Notes: generated by a model from the letters alone, not told the origin. Shown: positions 24,514 through 36,252, counted from the stretch's first letter. The stretch is 64,000 nt of DNA from Acanthochromis polyacanthus (GCF_021347895.1 NC_067117.1:34726067-34790066), one strand, 5' to 3'. Program-made: numbers and translations.

Positions 24514-25780
24514 CATTGGTACTCTGTAGGACATTTGGGCTTCAAAGGTTTTTTTTTTTTTAAAAAGACCTTCACTTCTAGAATTTTCTGCTACATAATT
24601 ATCAATAATATGTAATAAACTATCAAAGGTTTGATTAGCTCAGCTTACACATCAATGGTACCATTTTTATTTCATGTTGTATTTGTTGTTTGCTAACCCT
24701 ACTCTAATCACACTAACAGGGTTGCTAATCCATGCTAATATTAGCTTTTTCTCAGGAGTAGTTACTGCTAACCAAGAGGACAAACTTACTGATGGTAAAC
24801 AGTAAAGAAACAAGTAAAAAAAAAAAAAGAAAAAATATAGGGTTGTATGAGGTAGAATAAGACATTCAGTCAAGGCTGACAATATTATGAAAATCTGAAA
24901 AATAGTAGACAGGACCTAACATTGCTCTACTCATTCTTTTGGAAAACTGGTTGATGATGTTAATTCCAGTGTATAGTGTGATTCACTGTTTTCTTCATCT
25001 ACCAGCTAAGAAGTTTATGCCAACATATGCCAATGTGTTGTGGGACACACCTTTCATGCACAATAATTATTATTTAAGATATTGCACTGATTGAAAAAAA
25101 TCATCTCACAGTTACAAGAGGCATCAATGGAAAAAATTAAACAATAAAAACGTGATTTAAATTTCATTGTAACGGTTTTATTTGAGATTTAATTTGTTCA
25201 TCGAGGGAGTGGGACAAGAGAAAAATGTCATTTTAGGGGGAACTTCAGACTTATTTGACATTTAAAAAAATATTTTCAAACATTTTTTACTCTTTTTTTT
25301 CTTTGGTCTCAGGACAAGAAAATTTACACATCCATCCATCTATCCATTCTCTATTCACCGCTTTATCCTCACTAGGGTCATGGGGGGTGCTGGAGCCTAT
25401 TCCAGTTGACTCAGGCGAAGGCAGGGGACACCCTGGACAGGTCGCCAGTCTGTCACAGGGCTACATATACAGACAAACAATCACACTCACATTCACACCT
25501 AGGGCAATTTAAGAATAATCAATTAACCTCAGCATATTTTTGGACTGTGGGAGGAAGCCAGAGTGCCCGGAGAAAACCCACGCATGCACAGGGAGAACAT
25601 GCAAACTCCATGCAGAAAGATCCCAGGCCCACCCCGGGATTTGAACCACTGATCTTCTTGCTGCAAGGTGAAAGCACTAACCACTACGTCACTGTACACC
25701 ACTGTGCAGCCCAAAATCTACACAATAACTGTAAATTTTAGCATTTTGTACATGGATTATTTGAAATTGGAAGGACTCAT
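24514..25780 (+). mobile_element. 0.9-kb TIR repeat, copy 2, split by a SINE
   Basis: It parallels the 42230 copy from GGACATTTGGGCTTCAAAG through GTTTGCTAACCCTACTCTAA, TGGGACACACC and GTCTCAGGACAAG. A minus-strand SINE sits at 25331-25712, after which the repeat resumes (TTGTACATGGATTATTTGAAATT). The right end decays before a clear terminus. Non-coding. Confidence 0.7.
25331..25712 (-). mobile_element. tRNA-headed SINE, copy 2, inside the TIR repeat
   Basis: Same family as 7847, reversed: the (ATCC)n tail comes first and the B-box complement GGGATTTGAACC and A-box part come last. It is flanked by AAAATTTACACA (25319-25330) and AAAATCTACACA (25713-25724), a 12-bp TSD with one mismatch. The undisturbed copy at about 43046 gives the empty site. 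Confidence 0.85.
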
Positions 25781-28700
25781 ATAGAGATATTAACAAGGAT
25801 AAAAACAAAAAAGTTGATTTTCATCAGAGCAGGTCTTTGAAATTCTGCATCAAATACTTAAAGGAAAAAATGTTTCAGAAGATCAACTTTCTCTGCAGCA
25901 AAATAGCAATAAAGAAAGAAATAAAGTCTTTCTGGAGCTTTCCTTTATTGGGATTTATTATTTTTATGACTAATAATATGTCATTCTTTAATTACTAGTA
26001 AATATGCTATCTTTTAACACGAACGAAAATGTAATCTTTTTAATACTAATAAGAATACTATTATACACATTTGCACTATTGAACATACAGCTGGCTTAAT
26101 ACTGATGCACACATTGCATCGTGTGCTAATAAAAGAGTTGTGTTGAATGAATGAGAGGGTCTCCAACATTATCTCACACTGTGTGAATTGGGATAAAGCA
26201 AATCTGAATAGCACCAGGTCAAACTGAGGGCAAAGCACACCAGCGTATACTCAAGACACATCAGACCCACGAACATGCACTACAGACACACGCACTTTCA
26301 TGCACGCTCACAGCACGTTCACTGCACACTCACACACACTTACTACTCAAGGCCACTCTAAGACACAACATCATGGGAAGAACCTAAACCTGACAAAATT
26401 ATATGAGAACGGATACTTACAGTTACCCAAATTAAAGTAATGATACCACATGACTGCAGAAGTAGACTGTAGCTAATGCATATGACCGTGATAGTAGACC
26501 ATGGTTAATAATGAAGATCTAAAGACACAAACATACCCAAAATTCATAATAGGGAGGGTTTCTCTATCTGAACCTGTAACAGACGGATTGGAGGATCATG
26601 TGGTGAGAGGCTATGGACAAGCCTATCCACCAACGAGAGAGAGCCAGGCCTAAATCACAGCCTTTCTCCAACAGTTTTTTGACCAATGAGATTGTTGCAC
26701 ATTTTCATTAATATATTCTGTACACTGTGAATTTCATCCATTAGAGGGAAGACGCCTTCAGAGTAACACCTTTGTTAACTATGCTCCTCTGAACAGTAAA
26801 GGTCCTTGATAAGCTATTTGGCATTGCAGAATAAACAACTTTAATTGAGAAAAGTTGTCTGTCTGCTATCTCAAAAAACAAACACGCTCAACACCCTTCT
26901 CAGGAAGTTTCAGCTCACCTGGTATGAAAACTGTTTACACTCTTTAAGCTGACCTGAACCCTTCACTACATTAGGTTTGTTTTCATTTATTACTGTTATT
27001 ATTATTTTTTCTTTTTGCATTAGGTAAAAATAGTAATAGTTCACGTGATGAACTTCTGAAAGAGATTATGAAAAGAGATTTGCACATTCATACCACGAAA
27101 GCAAGAGAAAGTGTGAAAGAGCTACAAAGCTGCGCTGCATTTTAGTCTAACGAGGCTAGTGCTGTTAGGAAAATTGGTTATCTCTGGCTCTTCTGATTCC
27201 TCTCTGATTGCTGATCATTTGTCAAGAAACGTTGCTTAGAAATAAAGTCTTTGAAATTCAGCTTTTCTTTTTCCAAACATATCGAGGTCGATATTTTTTT
27301 CTTTTTTAATAGCAGCTCTGCAGCTCACGCTAATTGTGTCATCATCATGTCTGTCCCTCAGTGTGCCAAGTGGTCTGTCTACATTGTTTGTGTGGTTTCA
27401 AAAAAAGTGCAGAAAAAAATGACATTGAAGGTTTGTGTGATGTTGTAACTGAGTGTCACATATCAGCGCATTCGCTGGAACATTCCTCATGCAAAAACCA
27501 TCCTCACCATTGCTCCCATGTGTTGCAGTCAAGTTAGCATTCTGGCAATTGGCACCGGTTAATTTTCCACTTTTCTCCCTCTAATGCTCCTGGCTTGACA
27601 TCCTGGCAGGCAGCGCAGCATTTTTTTTTCTGCCATCCACAGAGCATCACAAACCGAGACACTACACCCTGATTTTTTCCCCAGGGACTTAAATTGATTG
27701 GAATTTTATATCAAGGATGGAAAGTCTTGTGGGTTTTGTGTGGTGGCAACTGTTGGCAAGACGGCAGAGACTTGGCAGACAGAAATAAAAAAAGAAGCCA
27801 AGATGTGACACAAGCCAACTGTGTTATTTACTTTAATAGTGTTTTTCTCTTTGCTGGAAAACAGATGACAGTTAGCAGCACACAGGGGGAGATTACCAGC
27901 ACATCTATGATAAGGCTCATGACAATTTATCACGCAAGATCTCCATCACACACACCAGTGTTATTTCCTCTTGTATTTACCACATGCATGACAACAAAAG
28001 CCAGTCCAAGGTATTCAGCTGCTCAAAAACACTTCACATATGAAATACATTTCATTTGAGGACGACTGAATGCTGCTGGATTGGACTCCAGACTCAGACA
28101 CCTGGAGAAAAGAGTGGAGCATTAATGCCATCTAGTGGTGAGGGCACATTACTACAAATCAGGGTTTCACGAATGATGTGATGAGAACAGAAAAGCCAGA
28201 ATGCATTTTTCATGTGCTAAGTGTGCACTCATGCAGCTGTCTGAAACCATACAGGCATTTTATTGTATGCAGACATTTTGACTTTTAATAGCAAGAACAA
28301 ACACAGATAGAAGCATCAAGTGTTCCAGTTAGACAAGACAACATAACTGAGCGCATGATACCAAGATCCATCCATCCATCCATCCATCCATCCATCCATC
28401 CATCCATCCATCCATCCATTTAAGAGAAAATCTTGAATTCACAAAAAGACAACTAAAAACATAAAAAACAAGTTGACTCTGGTTTATATTCTCCTCCTTG
28501 TGTTCTCAATATGGAAATGCATCCACCCATCCATTATCTATACACCACTTAATCCTCATTAGGGTTGCAGGGGGCTGGAGTCTATCCCAGCTGACTGAGG
28601 CAGGGCACTCTCTGGACAGGTCACGATACCAAAACCCTGAAACTGAAATGTCAGATTGGTTAATTACACGTGTGTTTATCCTTTAGTTTGAATGTCTGTT

Positions 28701-29171
28701 GGTAAAGCATCTATTATTTTTCAGTCTTCAAGCATTTTCAGGATCCTACAGCTGCTGTTTTGCTATCAGTAATGTTTTTATAATCACTGTAATAATGGCA
28801 CTGGGCAGCTTGTTAATGTCAGCTTACACATAACATGCAATTCTGTCAAAATACATCTGTCACCTACAACAGCTGCAGCTGATCTCTTCTGACACAATGA
28901 TCTGATGATGACCTTTAATTTCAGTAAATAAATTTGTCCTGAAAATGTCCACCCAAGAATCGGAAAGCATAAACTAAATAACTTGGGACTGCACAGTGAC
29001 TCTGTGGCTAACACCCTCACCCTGCAGCTAGAGGATCCCAGCCCTCTAGCAAGTGTTTGATAAAATGTTTTGATAACATGATAAGCTGGGTTTATGGTTG
29101 TGACACTGTCTCTTCCAGTTTTTAAAATATTTTTTTACATGGATAGCAAACAATACTGGATTAAGAAAGCC
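25781..29171. other. intergenic DNA with SINE fragments and (ATCC)n
   Basis: An (ATCC)n tract lies at 28371-28420, and a partial minus-strand SINE of the 7847 family at about 28505-28625. A SINE head fragment (GCTAACACCCTCACCCTGCAGC) of the same family lies near 28995-29045. A possible solo LTR is at 26574-26892. No gene is supported; frames at 27251-28059 have no recognisable domain. Confidence 0.45.
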
Positions 29172-29175
29172 TTAA

Positions 29176-30087
29176 AGGTGCTGTCCGGAGTTTCCGTTTG
29201 TTTTCAATTTATGTATCATTTTTTAACAAAGCTTAAATGTGTTAGTCTAGTTCGATACTATAATATAATGTTAGTATGACGCGATATGGAAATTTATTCA
29301 TGAGCTCCGCCTTCCTCTCATAGACCCCCATGTTATTCCAAAAAGCGCCGGTCGCTGCCGACCAATCAAGTTCGAGCTTCAGCTTTGTCATGCTGTCAAT
29401 CAACGGTTATGCGCACAGCAAGCAAGCCCATGCAGAGGTGGGCGAGCTACGCACTACGCAACCGCGCGCACATTTGTTTTGCTTGTGGAGGAGAGAGCAT
29501 CAGGGCTCAGCAACTTCCAGAAAAGTTACCAATCCCACGGCTTGTCAGGCCAAGAGACTGCAGGACGTTTTTTGGCTCGGGGTGCTCGCGTCGCTCCCCG
29601 ACCACGGCCTCCATAGCCCGCCTGACGGCTTCGTTTAGATGCCCGACCTCTGGAGGAAGATGTTGGGGCTTCTGGGACATACTCTTCATCAGAGGAGTCA
29701 TGCAATTCTGAACTCTAGATAGAAATAAATAAACAATGTAACACATACACGCGTAAATGCACTAAGTTTGATAAACAACGTCATCGAGAGGGATACACGA
29801 GTGTAATCACATATTGAAACTTTACTCGTTCGTCCTAGCAGATTCATGTTATTTTGGTATTAGGACAAGTTAGACTCAATATAGCATTCTAACGTAATTC
29901 CTTTATTATTTACTAAATGTACTAAATGTAGAAGAGTGGAAAACAGCAAAACAGGCGAGATGCTGCAGCACTCCGGGCACTTCTCTCATGTACTGCACGC
30001 GTGCACAAATAAAGGGGCGAAATCAGAGGGAGGGTGGGATCAACAGTGTTTTGGGAGACGCTGCGATTCAAACTCCGGACAGCAGCT
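29176..30087. mobile_element. TTAA-flanked element (912 bp) with transposase-like exon
   Basis: The ends AGGTGCTGTCCGGAGTTT and AAACTCCGGACAGCAGCT are near-perfect inverted repeats. Each is bordered by TTAA (29172-29175 and 30088-30091). TTAA targets are used by piggyBac and Kolobok elements. The middle (29340-29660) is unusually G+C and CpG rich. A minus-strand exon-like frame lies at 29714-29526. No complete transposase is present. Confidence 0.8.
29526..29714 (-). pseudogene. captured exon like a piggyBac transposase N-terminus
   Basis: After an acceptor-like TTTCTATCTAG, the frame is open for 62 codons to TAA. It reads an acidic start (ELHDSSDEEYVPEAP), a Ser/Arg stretch, an RGG-like basic stretch (GYGGRGRG) and WPDKPWDW. 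Acidic DSSDEE openings followed by a basic segment are typical N-termini of PGBD-type transposases, and the TTAA flanks agree. The DDD catalytic core is absent. A GTAACT immediately after GATTG could be a donor, so the exon might splice onward. It is probably a relic of the autonomous parent. Confidence 0.45.
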
Positions 30088-30724
30088 TTAAGTATACATG
30101 TACACACATACGGTTCCTCGACTTGGTCAGAACTAATTGATCAGTTCTTCATAAAAGTCACAAAAAATAATGATTTTCATGCATATATGACTCATTTTAT
30201 GAGAAGATAACAGAATATGATACACTGTGATGTGTTGCACCTTATTAGTGTTTCATTAAATCTATTTTCACTTCCATGGTGTGTTGCCCAAAGACATATA
30301 TAAAGAGTAGACGCCGCATCGACCGCTACTGCCTATTGGGGCTGACGAGCGGTGGGGTCGCCATCTTGGTCCCGTCAGCCGCTCCACTCAGCGCTGTTTG
30401 ACAGCGCATTTAATCCATTTTAACTCTGAATATTAAACTGATTTTCACACGTTTTTTTATTTTTTATTTTTTTGTTGCTGCAAACGTCATACATGTAGCT
30501 ATGATACAGGACAAATGGTTTGGCGTATTTTAATATTCATAGCGGGAATAATAGATAATAATAATAATAATAATAGGTAATAGAATATTCTGATATTAAG
30601 CTCGACTGTAGACAGGTATTTTGCAAACACTGTAAACACACACACACTAATATATGTTAGAGAAGCAGATAATGGCAGTAAAGTCAATTATTTTAATAAT
30701 TTGAAGAGACAATATATGATTACG

Positions 30725-30725
<1 letters not shown>

Positions 30726-30794
<69 letters not shown>

Positions 30795-31118
30795 AAAATA
30801 CTGACTAATATTTCTATATAAAACAATAGATAGAAGTTATATATCAGAGAAAATGAATATATATAAATCATACTTGGAGTATCAACATCATTCACATATA
30901 TATACACAATAGATGAAAGTTATATATCAGAGAAAATCATACTACATATAGAAATCATGTATAGAGTATAAATATAATCAATATATCAGAAAACATAATA
31001 TATATAAATCATATGTGGAGTATTAATATAATCAATATATCAGAGAAAATTATTATAGAAATCATATATAGACTATCAATATAATTCATACTTATATATT
31101 AAAAAAGATATATCAGAA

Positions 31119-31158
<40 letters not shown>

Positions 31159-31160
31159 TT
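30726..31160. repeat. A+T-rich loop with (TA)n tracts
   Basis: (TA)n at 30726-30790 and 31127-31155 flank degenerate repeats of ATCATATATAGA and ATATATCAGAGAAAAT. This is the unpaired centre of the foldback element. Confidence 0.9.
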
Positions 31161-32128
31161 ATATAGAAATATGTGTTCATTATTCAGTATTTTTTATATA
31201 TGTATATATAGCGCAATCATATACTGTCTCTTCAAATTATTAAAATAATTGACTTTATTGCCATTATCTGCTTCTCTAACATATATTAGTGTGTGTGTGT
31301 GTTTACAGTGTTTGCAAAATACCTGTCTACAGTCCAGCTTAATATCAGAATATTCTATTACCTATTATTATAATTATCTATTATTCCCGCTATAAATATT
31401 AAAATACGCCGAACAATTTGTCCTGTATCATAGCTACATGTATGACGTTTGCAGCAAAAAATAAAAATATAAACCGCGTGAAAATCAGTTTAATATTCAG
31501 AGATAAAATGGATTTAATAGATCCTTTATTTGTTTACAAACATTGTGACGTTTTTTGTGGGCGGGGCTTATGCTGGAGGCAAAAGCGGAGTGAGAAGTCA
31601 AGCAGGACTGGGAGTATTTAGTTTGCGCTGGGAGTTTGCGCTGCAAACTCGAGCATTTTTAACCCGTTAAACTTAAGTGTACCACCGGCGGTACACCTAC
31701 TAATTTGCATAGGAATTTAAAGAATGTCCGAAGGTTGCAAACGCGATTATACAAACACTATACGCCGATGGAAAGCTTAGATTCTCATGAATCCGCCGGT
31801 ATAAACCACTTTCAGATTTGATTACCACAGCGGGTAATATAAACACATTTGTCCGACAAACAATGAATATCCATCCATCCTTTCTCTGTACACGGCTTCA
31901 ACGTACACAGCGCAACTCACATTTCCGGGTTCATTATTACACACAGATGAAAATATTCCACAAAAATGGCCATAAGCTAACCTTGGTCATCCAGACAACA
32001 CAAGCCAGTAAACTATTTTGTCCAAAACATGTCTTGAAGTCGGTATATAATCCACGAATCGGTGGTTTTCAAGGAAATGCACCTCGCGATGCGCGTCCAA
32101 TATTCCCTGTATTTCTCGTCATATTTAA

Positions 32129-32240
32129 CGGGTTATTGTTTTTGATTGTATTTTTTTCTGTGTCTTGTTGTGTCCTTGTTCTTATGGTGTGTGTATTTGG
32201 ACCCAGTGTCTGGAATAAAGCTGAATTGAATTGAACTGAA
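32129..32240 (+). mobile_element. short LINE/SINE 3'-tail insertion
   Basis: The stretch ending GGAATAAAGCTGAATTGAATTGAACTGAA is absent from the other THAP element, where the flanks are joined. ATATTT occurs on both sides as a short TSD. It looks like the last 110 bp of a 5'-truncated retroposon. Confidence 0.6.
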
Positions 32241-32285
32241 TATTTTTTATTTACAAATAGAATATTAGCGATTTTTTGTACTGAA

Positions 32286-32467
32286 AATGGCTGGAACTGA
32301 CTGCAGCTGATCGTCTCTGTCCAGTCTTTTCGCCTCAGTGCATTTAACCACAACTGTCTTCGTTCCCTCTGAACACGAGTGTTCGGTGGAATCCTATAAA
32401 ACTTTAATTTGCGTTCGCCAATGTCATTCCTCCTATTCTGGCATCCAAAAACACAGCAGGACGACAT
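32286..32467 (-). pseudogene. truncated THAP zinc-finger domain
   Basis: The frame opens MSSCCVFGCQNRR, the start of a THAP C2CH finger (first two Cys at about residues 4-9). It then gives KLKFYRIP and RRQLWLNALRRKDW, the conserved THAP Pro and Trp positions. The closing C-x2-H-F motif is not intact: the frame reads CSQFQP where CSxHF is expected. Codons beyond residue 65 run into non-homologous sequence. THAP fingers are the DNA-binding domains of P-element-type transposases and host THAP proteins. Only this domain remains; no catalytic part is present. Compare 43575-43778. Confidence 0.7.
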
Positions 32468-32570
32468 TTTAGAAAAGTTGATAGAGCCTAGTCCCTCAGT
32501 CTTTCGCCTTTCTGTCCGGCCGCGGGCTTCCTCTTTTGCCTCCAGCTAAAGCTGTGACGTCATTCGTGAC

Positions 32571-35517
32571 CAGTGTTGGGCACGTTACTGAAAAATAGTA
32601 ATTAGTTACAGTTACTAGTTACTTCATTTAAAAAGTAACTCAGTTACCTTACTGAGTACTGACACCAAAAAGTAGTGCGTTACTGTGAAAGTAACTTTCT
32701 AGTTACTAATTACTGAACTTATAAAGAGAAAAGACTCCCTGTCATTGCCTAGAAATTGTCATTATAAATTAAGTGGGACAACAAAACAGTAGATATGTTT
32801 AGAAATGTTGAAAGGCATATAGTCATCTATATCTATAGATATATGCATATAGCCATATATAATTTTCACCGCTTGACATGCATTTGCATCAGCAGCATCA
32901 CTGAGCTCTGCTAAGCAATGTGGTCTATGCAAACACAAACACAAATGTTTCAAAGTCAAGTGGCAATTTATTTCAGGCCAGAAACAAAAGAAATATATTT
33001 AATTTGCCAACTTAAACTTAAATACAACAATTAGAAAATTAGTGTATCATTCAAAATCAAAGTGCAAAAATGGGAGTGCTTTCAGCACCATACAGTAAAC
33101 AGTACACATGAGGCAACATCTATTGTATACAGCACATCAAAAAATAATAACATTCACAGCATGTTTTTCTTTGGTTCAATCCAGCAAGATTCAAGAAGTA
33201 TTAATATAAAATAACAGAACAGATAACAAATGTGTGCCTTGTTAATCAAATAAACAAAAGTGCTTTTCACATTGCAAACACCTGAATTAATGAGTGAAGG
33301 CTTAGTTCTCAAAACAGTGGTTGTACCTCATGAGAAGCAGTTTCTCAAACCTTCCGTCAGACAGCCTGTTCCTCTTTGGAGACAGTACCAGACCTCCCAG
33401 ACTAAAAAGTCTCTCAACAGGTGCACTGGATGGGGTAGCCGCATTTTGCTTCAGACAAACTTCCATTATTGTGGGAAATTGTTTGAGCATGTCCATCTTT
33501 GTTTCAGCTGATTTCAAGTAGGACAATACCTCAGTTTCCACAGTGGTGAAGGTTGCATCATCATCCTCCTCAAAGCAAAAGAAGGTCTTCTCTTTGTCTT
33601 TGGAGGAGCCCGAGTCTGGTGGAGTTGTCGGAGATCCAGTATTCATGGCTGCAGGGGTTAAAGCAAAGAAATATTATAAGAATATTTCTTTATAATAAAA
33701 TAAAAGACTTAAATTTATTTTCAGACCATGTCCCATTGTCCCAGTATGTGATTTTTTTTTATTTTTAAACATTTTTAAGTACAGTAAAGAGGGAAACTCA
33801 GATAATTATTATAAAAGTGTTTATGAATGTTTCTTACCTGAACTATGGCTTCAGGTAGACCAGTTGCCACAGTCAGAGTGTCCTTCACCTTCAGGAGGTT
33901 TATCTTTAAGGACTCTAGAGTGGGCAGGAGGGTGCCAAAGTAACAGTTGTCCTCTCCTTGCAGGATGTCTAGAGCTTCTGTGAGTGGCTTCATTGTGGCA
34001 CAATGTTCCTTCAGAAAATGAACTTCCCTGTCATTAATAGATTTTAGCTGCAACTTTTCAGAAATGGAACTCAAGTCAGTCATAGGTATTCCAACAACTC
34101 TTGCTACAGCATCATAGAATGAATTCCATCTTGTACTGCATGGCACCAGCAGCTTTGTTGTGACCATGTCTCTCACCATGTCTGCAGCATGTGTGGACCT
34201 GCTCGCCTTAGTCCACAGTGCTGTGCACTTCGCTGTAGAGCTCCTGTAGATTGCTCTAGTCCCAGGATTTGAAACGAGCCACTTTTCCACGTCATGACAT
34301 GATATTAAGTTTAGTGTATGAGAGGCACATCTCTGGTGAGGTGGTAAAACAATCCCTTCATCCGCGGCGGTGTTTAGCGCTTCTGCAACATCAAAGAAGG
34401 TAACCTCTTCATCATCATCATCCTCGTTGTCAGTGAGCGATTTTGGTTGATACATGGCAAAGGCTTTCACAAAGTTTGAGCCATTATCAGTAACAGTGGA
34501 GGTAACTTTTGTTGACACGCCATACAAAGAGTGAATGTGGTCAATCTCACCAGCAATGACATCGCATGTGTGCCTCCCCTTGAACCTTTTACAGGCCAAC
34601 GCAGCTTTGTCGTGTTTCAAAGTGCTTGGGTTTATCCAGTGGGCTGTTATCCCCAGGAAGCTTCTGTTTTGGGCAGACCAAATGTCTGCGGTGGTCGAGA
34701 TGTAGCTAAGCCCCTCAAAAGTTGTCTTTAGCTTTTTTTCCATTTTCGTGTACTCTTTCTCCAGGTAGTCGGAAAAGGTTTTCCGGGACATTTGCCGTGG
34801 GCCGTCTGTACATGGTATCATGCTTACTAGATGCCTGAAAGCGGGCGACTCCACTGTAGAAATAGGCTGCATGTCTTCTATAACATACCGTGCTATGGCT
34901 TTATCCACCTGTGCCTTCTTGCTAACCGTCCCTAGGTTATAATTCAGCTGTAGCTGTTGCTGCTTAGGTCGAGGTGGACCGCCATCGTCGTTGTCGGTCG
35001 GCGGGTCGCAGGAGGCACCAGGAGGCCTGGCTACTAGCTTCGTCCCAGGGTGTCTTCTCTGGAGATGTTTAATGAGGTTACTATTGCTGTTTCGGAAAGC
35101 AGATAGGATCCCGAAACACATCTTACATTTAACTTTAATGTTGTTTTCTTTTAGCTCGACGAATGTAAAATAGTGAGAATATCTCCATGAGGAGAAACTC
35201 AGCGTGTTCACACTCTCCTCTTCAGCCGGCGCCGCCATTACTGTTTAAGTTGTTCCTTGGTAAACATAAACAGCGCGTCTCGCGGTGGGTCGGGGGTTGT
35301 ACGTGACGTAACGTGAGTGATGCAGGGATATTCAGGAGTCAGAGGACAATGCAGTTCATAATCTGCATAAAATAAGTAACTAAAAAATAACGCTGTAACG
35401 CACCACGTAGTAACGGTAGTTGACTTACTGAATTTTAATAACAACGCGTTAGAGTACTCGTTACCGAGAAAAGTAATTGCGTTCCAGTTACTTTGTAACG
35501 CGTTAGTCCCAACACTG
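32571..35517 (-). mobile_element. hAT element (2.95 kb) with transposase
   Basis: Ends CAGTGTTGGGCACGTTACT and, reversed, CAGTGTTGGGACTAACGCG are a classic hAT terminus. The 8-bp TSD TTCGTGAC is perfect (32563-32570 and 35518-35525). The THAP element at 43471-43478 has the same site once (GTCACGAA), an empty-site confirmation. The transposase reads on the minus strand from 35238. Confidence 0.95.
33302..35238 (-). pseudogene. hAT transposase with BED finger, middle segment missing
   Basis: Exon 1 (35238-33838, ends GTTCAG|GTAAGA, 467 codons) holds a BED finger (CKMC...HLQRRH, about residues 38-63). It also has the hAT catalytic-core landmarks TADIWS (first Asp), VTDNGSNF (second Asp), RCASHTLNL and TRWNSFYDAV. 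The last part (33646-33302) holds ETEVLSYL and the C-terminal dimerisation motif SSAPVERLFSLGG...SPKRNRL, with the expected Glu. Between them hAT proteins normally have a helical segment of roughly 60-100 residues, which I cannot find. The acceptor at 33649 does not join in frame (CCA TGA). So an internal deletion or lost exon probably inactivates this otherwise well preserved copy. Nuclear DNA transposase. Confidence 0.8.
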
Positions 35518-35659
35518 TTCGTGACGTGGGTCATTAAAGGGTCTATGCGCTGTCAAACAGCGCTGAGTGGAGCGGCTGACCGAACCAAGATGGCGGCCGT
35601 ATTTCTCGCTGCGCATCACCCCGAGCGGTGTCTACTCTTATTATGTCTGTGGTGTTGCC

Positions 35660-36252
35660 TTTAAGGCAGAATTATCAATGTACTTTTATTTTGAAAATGC
35701 CTTTATTTTGAAATTGTCTGTTGGCAGTTGTCACTTCCTGTCAACTATTTTTGACGTTTACTTTGACATACATGCTTTTCTGGATGCACAGCTCTCTACT
35801 TTGTAAACTCCACAGCGGCAATGTTGTAAGTAATGAACTTAATTTGTGGACTTGCTGGTTCAGCTAAAAGTATTTATTTACATGTATTTATGTTGTTTGT
35901 TTTTTCTGTTTTGTTGCAGTTCTCACTGTTTGTAATGTGTATCAATAGCCACAGTAAAGAAGTCAAGTTTGCTAAGACTCACGATTGATTTTGCAAACAC
36001 GAGTTTATCTAGTTGAACAGCTGCAGCTTTTATGTTGCACTGAAGACAGCACACATGGCTTTCCTTTTCCTTTTCTTCAAAACACTGCCATCAGAATAGT
36101 CTGACTTACACTTGAGAACCATAATGAAGGGCAAAATTTTAGCGAATGTAGCACAATCTAAGGTGGCATACAACCAGTAAACGATGTAAACAAAGCCGTA
36201 TTTGTCCTCATCAAGTAGTCCACATAACCAGCTACAACATAACGAGGAAACG
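35660..36252. other. intergenic gap between two transposon complexes
   Basis: Ordinary A+T-rich sequence without recognisable gene or repeat. Confidence 0.45.

Larger units (their letters stand above)
31518..35545 (-). mobile_element. THAP element, copy 1, interrupted by a hAT
   Basis: Ends TAGATCCTTTA and TAAAGGGTCTA match the second copy at 43451-45000 in reverse. Minus-strand THAP-like exon lies at 32467-32300. A hAT element (32571-35517) splits it next to its right end, and a small LINE/SINE tail (about 32129-32240) is a further insertion absent from copy 2. Without these it is about 0.96 kb, the same as copy 2 without its MITE. No clear TSD is visible at this copy. Confidence 0.75.
30289..35651. 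mobile_element. long-arm foldback element interrupted by nested insertions
   Basis: Flanked by a perfect 8-bp TSD GTGTTGCC (30281-30288 and 35652-35659). Ends CAAAGACATATATAAAGAGT and, reversed, CACAGACATAATAAGAGT. The left arm 30289-30725 pairs with 31205-31517 plus 35546-35651; the right arm is split by the THAP element at 31518-35545. Without insertions the element is about 1.34 kb with roughly 430-bp arms around a (TA)n-rich loop (30726-31200). The 8-bp TSD fits a hAT or P-type transposase. It has no coding sequence of its own. Host sequence CCATCTTGGT near each end gives the arms a G+C-richer outer 110 bp. Confidence 0.85.

Noticed and set aside
25406..25741. Frame of 111 codons
   Set aside because: Translation of a SINE; the same peptide-like text recurs in the other SINE copies at 7803-7994 and 40348-40905.
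29330..29711. Plus-strand frames of 102-108 codons in the TTAA element
   Set aside because: Two overlapping frames in CpG-rich sequence without domains; the opposite-strand exon-like frame with an acceptor and transposase-like motifs is the better reading.
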